Made by a program: the position numbers and the translations under genes. The notes under the pieces are model-generated. The model made no database searches. It worked only from the letters and a program-made list of their open reading frames with translations, and was not told the DNA's origin. Positions 34,125 through 43,470 of a stretch of DNA of 64,000 nt are shown here, piece after piece (the stretch's first letter is position 1; each line of letters begins with the position of its first letter). This stretch comes from Caenorhabditis remanei (taxonomy: Eukaryota > Nematoda > Chromadorea > Rhabditida > Rhabditidae), in contig NC_071333.1 in assembly GCF_010183535.1 (NCBI RefSeq), forward strand, positions 3,782,001 through 3,846,000, given 5' to 3'.

Positions 34125-35229
34125 AAGCAATCAGTACTCTGAGACTATCAGGTAGGCCGCGTCACAGTCACAAAGTTGACCATTATCCACTAAAAACTGC
34201 ATACATACCGTAATCCTGATTTTCAAGCGATACGCTCTGGCTTAACGAAGCTGACGACTTCAGAAGCCGATGGTTTTCTGAATCCAGACATCAGTGATCT
34301 TTTGAATCCTCTTCCCAGAAATCGGATTCTGATTCATCGTCGTTCTTCTCACAGAATTGTCTTATCCCTCCCCGAGCAATGTTTTCGAATTTTTTTAAAT
34401 TTAAAAAAAATTGAAATTTTTAAAAAATCTTTATTTGAATTTATTCGTTCCGAGGGCTCAGGATTTGATTCCACCGCGGTTTGGCAATCTAGGTTTGACC
34501 CACACTGATCCCAAAACTTTTTTGTTTTTCATTTTTGACTTTTTATACAAATCAAATTGAAAAACGCTCTAAAAATGATGAGTTTTTTTGTGAACAAAAG
34601 CCTTTCACGGTGTTTCATATATCATTCAACACTTAGCATGTTGTGTGGTTATTGTAATTAAAAAATATGTACTCTCTCAAATTGGAAAAACTGAATTATA
34701 GCCAGTAGACTCTATTGCAAATATGTTTGGGTTTCATTGAAAATGGAAAAGTATCTTGTCTCCGAAAATTTTCTTTTATTGTAGAACCAATGTAATGAAA
34801 TATATTATGATTTTCAAATGTTACATAAATCACCGCAATTTTTTTACTATTTCCTATTTCAAAATACACTTTTTTAAAATTATAATTTTCGATAACAACT
34901 TTTTTCACATCACCGCAATTTGTTTTCTACTCGCTGTTCCTAATTCATTCTTACTTTTTCTGCCTTTCTCCATCCGTATATCCTCCACATTATACTTCTT
35001 TTTCTCTGTCTGCCATTCAAACATCAAACGCATTGCCGCTTTCCGAGGTCAAACAAAAAGTACATCGGACGCAATTTGTGACCTTTGTCTGCACTTTTCC
35101 AAAATGGTCAATGATTACCACTCATTCAAAAAAACGACTCATGGAATAAAGAGAAAAAGAGAATGAGACATATTCTAGGTCAGACGGCATAGAGTGCATA
35201 AGTGAATAAGAAATTGCAAGAATACATAC
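34125..35229. other. intergenic, no gene recognised
   Basis: A CATCACCGCAATTTTTTT-like word is repeated at about 34829 and 34909. 34985-35045 is repeated inverted at 37310-37370. No gene supported. Confidence 0.4.
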
Positions 35230-35300
35230 ATGTTCAACTTTATTCAAAAATTGGTAGAGGATTTTTTCGGTTTGTGGCCCTGAAGAGGACCGTTGGGATC
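35230..35300 (-). promoter_or_regulatory. histone-type mRNA 3' stem-loop
   Basis: On the minus strand GGTCCTCTTCAGGGCC (35276-35291), followed by ACAAA and then GAATAAAGTTGAA, has the size and sequence of the replication-dependent histone 3' stem-loop (the site bound by SLBP). No histone reading frame precedes it, so it is probably a stranded 3' end, a second copy of the one at 36183. Confidence 0.6.
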
Positions 35301-36139
35301 GGATGGGGGAAGGGAGACACTTCTCTATCAAATTCTTTTTCGTCAAAAGCAAACACCGAATCGAACAAAACGTTTCGTATCATTTTGACTCGATGCGGTT
35401 GTTCCCTGGTGATTCGAATGGCGTGTTACGTGATTTGAGACATTTCTCTTTCAAAATCAATTGTTGGAGGTGCAATGATGCTCTGCAATTTGAAAAATAA
35501 AAATCTGACTCTTTTTCGTACAATTTATTGATGACGGTTGTTTTTCACAAGCTGAACTGTTCGTAAATGTATTTTTTATAAAAATTTAAACACAACAATT
35601 GAGTTTTTAATTTTACATTCATAGCGGGACCCACTTAACGCGTCTCAAAATTGCGATACCACTTGTCAAACTCACATTTTTATATCCTCCATCCACTAAC
35701 ATCAACAATTCCAATTCGGAATCAATAAGAATTCAATAAAAATAGTTATAACAGGGGGGACGGCTATACTGGTAAGGCATCGAGTAGTGACGAGTGGAGT
35801 GTTGAGGTGGGTCTCCCTTTTATTCCGAAAAAAGGGCGGGTCTAAGCGAATGTTCACTTTTTCCTCTCCTTCCTTATACCTTTTTTGCACCGCCCATTTT
35901 TGTGAAAAACTGATAATGAAGGTCATTCAGTGAAAAACTATAGACATAAATTGGTATTGACAGATAAAAACAATGAACTGAACATACAATGTAATGGAAA
36001 AAAATTCTGAACAAATTTTTTTTACTTTCGTCTTAGAGCACTGTTAACCGTCATACATGTTTCATGTGAGAACAGAAGTAGAAAAGAAGTAAAACTGCAT
36101 ATGAAATAAATTATTGAGAAATTAGAGTAATAAACATAT

Positions 36140-36276
36140 GTTTAACTTTATTCATGGATTCTTTTTTGGATTTTTGGTTTGTGGCCCTAAAGAGGACCGT
36201 TGGGTTCGGTGAGGGATATGTTTCTTTCCGGTTTTCTTCTTGTCGATTTGCGTTCGGTTAGTTTAGTACGAGCCAT
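36140..36276 (-). pseudogene. histone H3 gene relic with 3' stem-loop
   Basis: From ATG at 36276 the minus strand reads MARTKLTERKST, against the H3 start MARTKQTARKST, then runs 17 unrelated codons to a TAG inside the stem-loop GGTCCTCTTTAGGGCC (36183-36198), followed by ACAAA. The body of H3, including the histone fold, is deleted and the N-terminus is joined almost directly to the histone 3' processing signal. The two substitutions (Q5L, A7E) also argue against function. Flanking matches with 35230-35300 show that a histone 3' end was duplicated here. Confidence 0.75.
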
Positions 36277-38935
36277 GGTTGAAGAAGCACGCCAGAGACT
36301 TTTGACATGATTCAAGTGAGAATATATAAATATTCAATGAGCAAAGTCATTGCCAATAGTGGTGGTAAGCAGAAGACAATCACATCGGCTACTAATTTCA
36401 ACCAGTGTTTCACTCTGAAATTCAAAATCAAAAATTTACAAACGATTTAATTTTGATTCTTACTTGCTTGTATCATATCTTGTTCCTAAAAAGATCCGTG
36501 GTAATGTCAGACTCAAAAACCAATACTTGTCAAGGACGAATGAGTGAGGTGACGATTCCAATGAGATTCGACACGCAAGGGCATTTCTCGGTATAGAGAC
36601 AACTACATCTTCACAATTAAATAAAGCAGCAATCTAGGATTTCAGAATAATATGGAGACAAGACCAGTATTCCGGTAACTGGTCTAGATTGAGATAATGC
36701 TACCCAGTTCATTCAGCCCTTTATACCCTTTTCAAAATGGGAGGAGTCTACGATTCCTTCTTCTTTCCGTTTAGGTCCCGCCCTTTGAGTGGTCGCCTTT
36801 CTAGGATATGTGCGTTTTTGAATGCAACTGTTTTAAATTGGCTTTTATAATATTTGTGTACCACGGAAAACAAGGTTACCCAGCAGGCAAACACTCAAGG
36901 CAGACAAGTTCAAATATGATAAGAAGAAAGCTAGAAAAAAATAAAAAGGATCTCATTCTTAGAAAGAAATTGAGAAAAGTTCGCAGGGAGGAAGAATTAG
37001 AAGTTGCAGATGCCCCTTGAGTTGATAGCACCCATTGCAAAACTGAGACCCTTCTAAACTGTTTCATTTTTTGATGTGATTTTCCAACAAGTAAACCTAA
37101 AAATAATTTGATAATTATAAAAACTGAAAACATAAAATCACCTTTCAGTTTTCCTCCTTCTTCATTACTCTCTTTTTTTCAAAAGTTTTGTTTCACCACC
37201 TTCGCATAAAATTGACAATATTAGTGATGATCAAAGATTGTTTTTGAAAAGTGATAGACAAAGGTGACGAATTTTGATCGACGTACTTATTATTCCCACT
37301 TTGGAAAGCGGCAACGTCTTTGAAGTTTGAATGGTAGACAAAAAAAAAGACAGAAAGAGAGAAGTATTATTTAGAGGACATTCGGAGTAATAAAGACGTA
37401 AAAAAATGGGGAAAGAAATAGTGGCAGGGGCAAAAAAAAGTTGTGGTGATATATGTACAATGTGAAAATTATAATATATGCTTTATTGCATTGGTTCTAC
37501 AATCAGAACCCACTGAATCAATATTGAATGTTATTTTTTGAGAAGAGACCAAATACCGTGAAAGAATTTTGTTTGCAGAAAAATGACCAATTTTCAAAGC
37601 TTTTTTCGATTTCATTCATTATCAAACAATTTAAATTTTTTTAGGAGTTGCAGATTAGAACTTTTGATTTACAGTGGACACAAAGTTATATAAAGTTACA
37701 GTACATCAAATTGTAGATCACCAAAATAATACTATTGTGCACTGTCATGTTTTCTGGCACCTCTTGAAGTTTATTACCCCTATGAGAGTTTATTGGTTAA
37801 AATTTAGTCTCTGAATAATTTCCTTTTTCTGAACTACTCCATTTCCGTGTGTTACCTTCTATTTCGATTTTCTTCTTTTATTATATCCCCGTTTGTTGAA
37901 GAGAATGACCAATGTGCACTTTTCGAATAAAAAAAGTATTATCCTGTGTCCCTCATTTTTTGTTTCAAAATAGAAATGTGTCAACAACCTCTTCTATAAC
38001 ATCATTGCACATGATCAAGATAACCTTTGACTACGGACGCAACCACTGGCCAAATCTGTTCTCGTTCGACCTTGAAACGCAAAATGTCGTCATTTGAAAA
38101 AGTGTCTCGTGGAAAAAAGAAAAAGACATATTGAAGGTTAGACGATATGGGGAAAAATAAGTGCATGAGAAGATTAACTGCCAGTGACTAGATGTGGGTT
38201 ACTGTAGTCCTGATAAAAGTGATTCTAAAACATTGGGCATGTCTCCTTCATCATTTTTGTAGTTGACATCTTTTTTTAGTTCTAGAGGGAAAAAGACAGG
38301 AACGCTCAACTGCCAGTGACTAGAAGTGGGTTACTGTAGTCCCGATAAAAGTGATTCTAAAACATTGGACATGACAGTCAGGAGACACCGAAATACAAAG
38401 TCAAAGTTGGTCATTTTTCACTGAAAACATCCAAAGTTGATACCTTTTTGTCTGGTACTGTATAACACCAGACAGAAAAAAATTTGAGAGCCTCCCAACA
38501 ATCAAACTGTTTGCAAATTTTTGCATACATCAGCTATTTTGTTCATAAACCAAAGTTGAACTTAGTGAACAGTATGTCCGGTTTCAACAGATAAAGGAAC
38601 CCATTACTCAGTGAAATCGACTAATTTCAATGCAAATTAGCGAAATTGTGGAGATTTTCATTTTGACAGTCTATAACTTTCAAGATAGTGTTTCTACAAA
38701 GAAATGGTCAACTACAAAAATGATGTGCTATTTTTGCTCTGTTCAGCTCATTAAAAATTGAATTTATTGGAGAATCAAATGACATAGAAATGCACTGTTG
38801 GTCATTTTCCACTGAAAACAGCCAGAGTTGATACCTTTTTGTCCGGTACTGTGTTTTTACCAAATATACTTGTAGCAAAAAGTAAAACGTTTGTTTTAAA
38901 ATTTTGAGTTTACAGAGTATATGATAGTTTTTCAA
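36277..38935. other. intergenic with dispersed repeats
   Basis: No gene supported. 37310-37370 is an inverted copy of 34985-35045. Frames near 36876-37133 and 37912-38097 have no domain. Repeats around 38.2-38.9 kb are listed separately. Confidence 0.4.
38173..38860. repeat. repeated modules of a dispersed family
   Basis: AACTGCCAGTGACTAGA..GTGGGTTACTGTAGTC..GATAAAAGTGATTC occurs at about 38175 and 38309 (unit about 135 bp). TGGTCATTTT(T/C)CACTGAAAA..GTTGATACCTTTTTGTC(T/C)GG occurs at about 38410 and 38800. The ends GTACTGTA suggest a TA-targeted MITE family. Confidence 0.7.
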
Positions 38936-39373
38936 ATGAGAGATTTAATTGAGTATCTACTTCATGAGTTTGGTCGATTTTTGACTACATTCGGTAGAGG
39001 AACAGGACACTCTACCTTTGACGTTTCGCTGTGAGTTTATTTTTGAATCACTACGAAATAATTATTTTTCTACAGAACGCATCCAGTCAATGCAACGCCG
39101 CCAGTGATTATTCTATATTTTAATCAAAGCGAGTACTATCCGTCATCTGTGCAATCGAAGCAACCTTTTCTTCCAAACTCAGGTATCAGAAAATCAACAA
39201 CATGCACATTGGAAAAATATAAAAAATTGGAAAAAAAGATTCAATGAAAAGTGGACTATTGAACAACCAGAAAAAAAAAGTTTGCATCAGAAATCGGGTT
39301 AACTGCTGTGAATGTAGCAAATTGGTTTGCGAAAAGAAGGGTAAGGTTAAGAAGGAAAATGACACTTAATTAA
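38936..39373 (+). pseudogene. divergent homeobox gene with two in-frame TGA codons
   Basis: Exon 1 (38936-39030, MRDLIEYLLHEFGRFLTTFG) and exon 2 (39076-39373) join in phase over a 45-nt intron into 130 codons plus TAA. The end of exon 2 is a homeodomain third helix, EIGLTAVNVANWFAKRRVRL (L40, V45, W48, F49, K51 in place of N51, R53). Counting back places L16 correctly, but in-frame TGA codons at 39245-39247 and 39260-39262 fall at homeodomain positions 22 and 27, between helix 1 and helix 2. No intron can remove them without destroying the domain. So this is most likely a recent pseudogene, related to the pair at 58.4-60.6 kb by layout (short acidic/helical N-terminus, C-terminal homeodomain). 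Confidence 0.65.
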
Positions 39374-39932
39374 AATGGAGTTATGTGATTTGTTTGTGCG
39401 GAAATTTATGTAATTTAAAATTTTGTTTTGTTAATAAATACATCATTATTATTGTTTTCGTGTTTTTCTTCACATATATTTTCAAAGTCGCCAGAGTTTT
39501 TAAACTCACTTCCGTGTGTCACTGTGTTGCACCGCGTATTTCTCGTTTTCGAAATCAGAGTTTTCGGGATTTTTGGGTTTGACAATTTTAGTAATTTTAG
39601 CTCTATTTATTTATAATTGTTATTATTCAATATATTAACTGTATTTATTTTAACTGTAAACCCGAAAAACATGTTTTTCAATTTATGCTATTCAGAAAAT
39701 ACTCCAGACATCTGATGTTTTGTGACGCAATCCATTCTCATGAGTTTATAATTTAATGTCATCTTCTGAAATATTGCGCTTCGTTAAAGATTGAATCATT
39801 CTCATCATTCACGACAAACAAACTCCTATTTCCAATCTAAATCCCTGGGGGTTTGCAAAGTGCAAGTCAGAAGGGTAGAGATAGGACTCCTTATAGAGAC
39901 GCCAAACATCCGGTTGCTAGGCTACCCTCTCA
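39374..39932. other. intergenic, upstream region of the receptor gene
   Basis: AT-rich with no recognised gene. It ends in the core promoter of the receptor gene. Confidence 0.4.
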
Positions 39933-39940
39933 TATAAAAG
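39933..39940 (+). promoter_or_regulatory. TATA box of the receptor gene
   Basis: TATAAAAG lies 31 bp before the start codon at 39971, in a short GC-richer patch. This implies a very short 5' leader, unless a trans-spliced leader is used. Confidence 0.5.
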
Positions 39941-39970
39941 CGAGAAGCTCTCATCGAAAGCTTCATTCGT

Positions 39971-41040
39971 ATGCAAATGGCGTCCAACTTCTCTTATGAG
40001 TGGAATTATTTTGCGGGTTCAGACCCAGCATTAATAGGTGCTACCTTGACTTCATGTTTTGTACTATTCATGGTGATTTTCACCGTTCATAAGATTATGT
40101 TAAATGAGTCTACTTGCAATGATGCGGTGGGTTTTCTTTCTTTAAGATCTATTTTTTCAAACGATTTTTTATAGATACCTGACATCATCCAATACATGGA
40201 TAAACTTCACCAATACCACGATATGGTCATTTTATTTGTAACGTTGATAATCAGTGTGATGATCATTGCCGTCCCTCGTTTTGATGCCTTTCTTGTTTTA
40301 TATGGAACTCTCATTCCAATCGCTTTCATTGCTAAACCAGTTGCAGAGATTTTTACAATCACGATGTCTCTTACTTCTGCATTTTTATATTCCAATCAAC
40401 GCTCAAAGAACCCGAAATCGACTATCAACTGGTCAGCAGACATTATACGCTCACGTATGTCGTTCGTCACTAGATTCGCGTTTGTAAAAGAAGTTTTTCT
40501 TATACCTTTTGTAATCGACGTGTACATTGGTTCATCTGAATTTGAAGTCTTGGATGTCTACGGACTCTTCTTCTGTTATTCCGTAAGTCGATGTGAAAAA
40601 GTGATTTCAGCTTATTGTCTTTATTTTAGGTATTCTTTGTGTTCACTCAATTATTCTGTCTCACAAATTTGGTATGGCATTTTCGGTTCAGAGACAAATT
40701 GAAACTCGATTTTCTCGGTAAAATCCTTTATCGTCGACTGAACATTTTTCTGCTGGTCAAGCTGGTAAGCTAATCGCTTTTTCAATTCCTTCAAATCAAA
40801 CTATTTTTTTAGGGCCAACTTATTATTTTTGGTTTTTTCGTCTTTGGCAGACAATTCAACCCCTTTGATGTAAGCTTTCAATAGTTTTTTTCAGCAAGAA
40901 TTGAAGGTTTTTAGGTCTCTATGGTCTATGTGATGATTGAGAGCTTCTCGTTTTCATACGCAATCAAAATTATGGAAATTATCGAATGTATTCAGATGGA
41001 AAAACAACTGGCAAGGAAAAAAGGTTCGAAAATCAAATAA
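39971..41040 (+). CDS. seven-helix membrane receptor, probable chemoreceptor, 293 aa
   Basis: Five exons (39971-40126, 40175-40582, 40630-40764, 40813-40869, 40915-41040) join in phase 0 throughout (52+136+45+19+42 codons) and end TAA. All introns are 45-48 nt. An N-glycosylation site (NFS) sits at the start. Hydrophobic segments: ALIGATLTSCFVLFMVIFTV, MVILFVTLIISVMIIAVP, FLVLYGTLIPIAFIAKPVAE with the following helix, VKEVFLIPFVIDVYI, VYGLFFCYSVFFVFTQLFCL, FLLVKLGQLIIFGFFVFG and VYVMIESFSFSYAIKIMEII, followed by a basic tail (QLARKKGSKIK). This is the architecture of nematode serpentine chemoreceptors. I could not assign a family with confidence (Sre-like is a guess). No stops or frameshifts, so it is likely functional in the cell membrane of sensory neurons. 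Confidence 0.85.
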
Positions 41041-41301
41041 TTTTTTTTGAATATTTGCAAAGCTCCGTATTAATAAAATTTAAAGTATAAGTGATTTTTG
41101 TCTGGATTCTGAGAAAAAAAGTTGTTTTTTCTTTACTAGTAACAATCAACTTTTTGCAAAAAAAAAATTGTCTATGATTCAGAATAAGAAACAACTGTCT
41201 TTCCCTTTTTCAATGCATTCTTTTTGTTAATTCTATTTCTGTCAATAAAGTACACAGGTAAAATAGACAACTCTTTAAAGTTATTAATTAATTATTATAT
41301 T

Positions 41302-41642
41302 TGCCGGAGGGCAAGCCTCTTATACGACAATCCGGAATATATTAGCATACGCAGGTAGGGTATTGTCGATGGTTACGTCTTTATTAGAACATAGAACAAT
41401 CACCTCTATAACGAAGCCTCAGTGGCTTTTATACATAGAAAAGGGGGGAGGAGTTTAAATATATGAAAACAATAAGTGATGTGGGGGAAAGAATGTCGGG
41501 GGATAAGAATGTGAGGATGAGGAAACAATATCAATCAGGAAGCAAAGGGGAAAGTGCAAAAGAGATCAAAAGATTATGATTCATCATCAAGCACCCGGAA
41601 TCGGGTTGATAGGGGGATTTATTATAATAAATAGTTATGGCA
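41302..41642 (-). mobile_element. candidate solo LTR, 341 bp
   Basis: Bounded by TGCC..GGCA. On the minus strand it has a TATAAAAG box about two thirds along, then AATAAAG, in the order of an LTR promoter and polyadenylation signal. No second copy or clear target duplication is visible, so this is tentative. Confidence 0.4.
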
Positions 41643-41702
41643 GTATAGAACAAGAAATTTAATTAGATCCAATGATGTCTGATTATTAGTTTTGAGGAAA
41701 TA

Positions 41703-42110
41703 AAAGTCAGAATTTGAAAAATGATGAAATCTCAAAGTGGGATTTTTTCAAAGCAATGTTTTTGAACGCGTTTTTTTAGTCTAACTGTAAAACAGTTTTT
41801 GAAATTTTGGCTTGGAATATTTTTTTTGACTTTTTGAAGATTTGAAAATCTTCTTTTTTCAATTTTTTGAGATTAAAAAATCAGTTTTGTAGATATGGGT
41901 TTTGAGTTTGTTCCTTTTTTAAATTTTTTTTTGAGTATTCTAAGAACTGTTTTCTGCACGTTAGTTTGAGTTGATACCTCTGATACGAACGGAGATCGAA
42001 GCGAGATAAGGTCAGAACTTGAAAACTTGAAAAATGATGAAATCTCAAAGTGGGAAGTTTGCATCTTTTCAACGCAATATAGTTAAGCGTGTTCTATTTA
42101 GTCTAACTGT
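41703..42110. repeat. direct repeat, two copies about 300 bp apart
   Basis: AAAAATGATGAAATCTCAAA..GTGGGA..CAACGCG/CAAAG and TTTAGTCTAACTGT(A/G)AAA occur in the same order at 41717-41795 and 42030-42115. Confidence 0.75.
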
Positions 42111-42179
42111 GAAAATGTGTTGGTGAGAAATGTGAAAATTCGGGAGACGTAAAAGGATACCGGTGCATCAACAACTGTG

Positions 42180-42653
42180 ACTCAAAATTTACTTGGAAGT
42201 GAAGAGACGACCAAGTCAAGAAGAAGCACGCGGTCCAACTCAGGATGGAAATTTGAATAGTGAAGGTAACTTCTATTAAAGCATTTATTCATTTCTCGAC
42301 CATTAAATATAGTTTTGGAGAAGATCGGTAGCAAAAATATGAACTTCTAAAAAACTATCTGCATACTTCCATTTTCAGGCGAAGCAGACACGTCAGACAC
42401 ACCTTCTGGGACTCAGTTAACAATGATGACCCCCTTTGGCTGCGTCCTCTGCTTACACTCATTCTCACAAGTCAGAGACCTCACTGCTCACATCAACACC
42501 GCTCACCAAAACGCGTACCGCTGCAATTTCTGCTCGAAGGAGCTCCAGCAAACACAGCTGCTGGCACATCACTCCACGATGGCGCATATCAAAGGTTTGG
42601 AGACTGATAGAAATGTCTTCACTCTTAACGGTAGTTATCCCATTCTGCTGTAG
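42180..42653 (+). CDS. C2H2 zinc-finger gene, 3' part
   Basis: An exon ending at 42264 (QDGNLNSEG) splices over a 114-nt intron to 42379-42653. It reads CVLCLHSFSQVRDLTAHINT then AHQ, a C-x2-C-x12-H-x4-H finger, and CNFCSKELQQTQLLAHHSTM then AH, a second finger, then a short tail to TAG. The 5' exon or exons were not found; DNA upstream is the direct repeat above. It resembles the finger gene at 43.5-46.1 kb only in class. It may be a truncated duplicate or the end of a gene with a long first intron. Confidence 0.55.
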
Positions 42654-42799
42654 CACAAGGTTAAAACTTTCCACAATCCTTCTTTTTTTCACAACACTAT
42701 CCTTTCTGGTAAAGTCTCGAATCTCTCTTCACCCGCCGACTATCTCCTAACACTTGTTTAAACTAAGTTTCCTTCATGTTTCCATCTTTCCAAAAAAAA

Positions 42800-43310
42800 C
42801 GTTTTTCGGTTATCGATAATATACATGATAATTAAGGTGGACATAATACGTGGTATCACTAATAAAGCTATAAAGAAGAAGGAGTTGGGCTTTGAGATTT
42901 CGATGGCGGAGGGAGACTAAGTTAAGGATTACGAGCCGGTCGGGGATAGGATGAATATGAAATGTTTCAACGTAGAAAGACTTCACAAGAACAGAGACGG
43001 ATAGGGTTTTCTAGAGAGTCTGAAAGAATGCTAAAGACGGGAGGGGAATACACTGTGCAGCAGTACTCCAAGATAGTGAGGTCATAAGTTTTGAATAAGG
43101 AAATATAAAAATTGGGAGGGAGGGATTTAAAGGACTTTAAAAGTTGGTTACACCTAAGAACTGAAACATTGACAGTGCGGGAGATGTGAGTGCGGAACTT
43201 GAGTTTAGGGTCGGTGAGGATACGGATATCTCTAACATTGGGTGAGTCGGATAGGTATGAGGAAGGAGGAGTCAATGTGATTTGAATCGGAAATGTTCTG
43301 AGAACCATAG
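42800..43310 (-). mobile_element. LINE reverse-transcriptase C-terminal fragment
   Basis: The minus strand reads VRDIRILTDPKLKFRTHISR, LRCNQLLKSFKSLPPNFYIS and LFKTYDLTILEYCCTVYSPP. Then, after a stop, it reads DRLVILNLVSLRHRNLKAQL. These blocks follow the thumb and C-terminal pattern of non-LTR retrotransposon reverse transcriptases. The catalytic FADD part is missing. It is a 5'-truncated, decayed insertion. Confidence 0.75.
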
Positions 43311-43470
43311 CAATGTGGTTATAGAAGGGGCTTGAGGAAGATGGTTAGAGTTGGCTCAGGATACTAAAATGTCACTGCCGTATTGTAGGAGTGAGTTGTA
43401 GGAGAATTTAGTGGTGTAATTGAGATAGCTAGCTACTCTATGGGTTTTATGAATAATGTGGGATAATTCT

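Noticed and set aside
39245..39262. Selenocysteine or programmed readthrough of the two TGAs in the homeobox copy
   Set aside because: No SECIS-like structure was recognised, transcription factors of this type are not selenoproteins, and Asn51 is also lost. A pseudogene is simpler.
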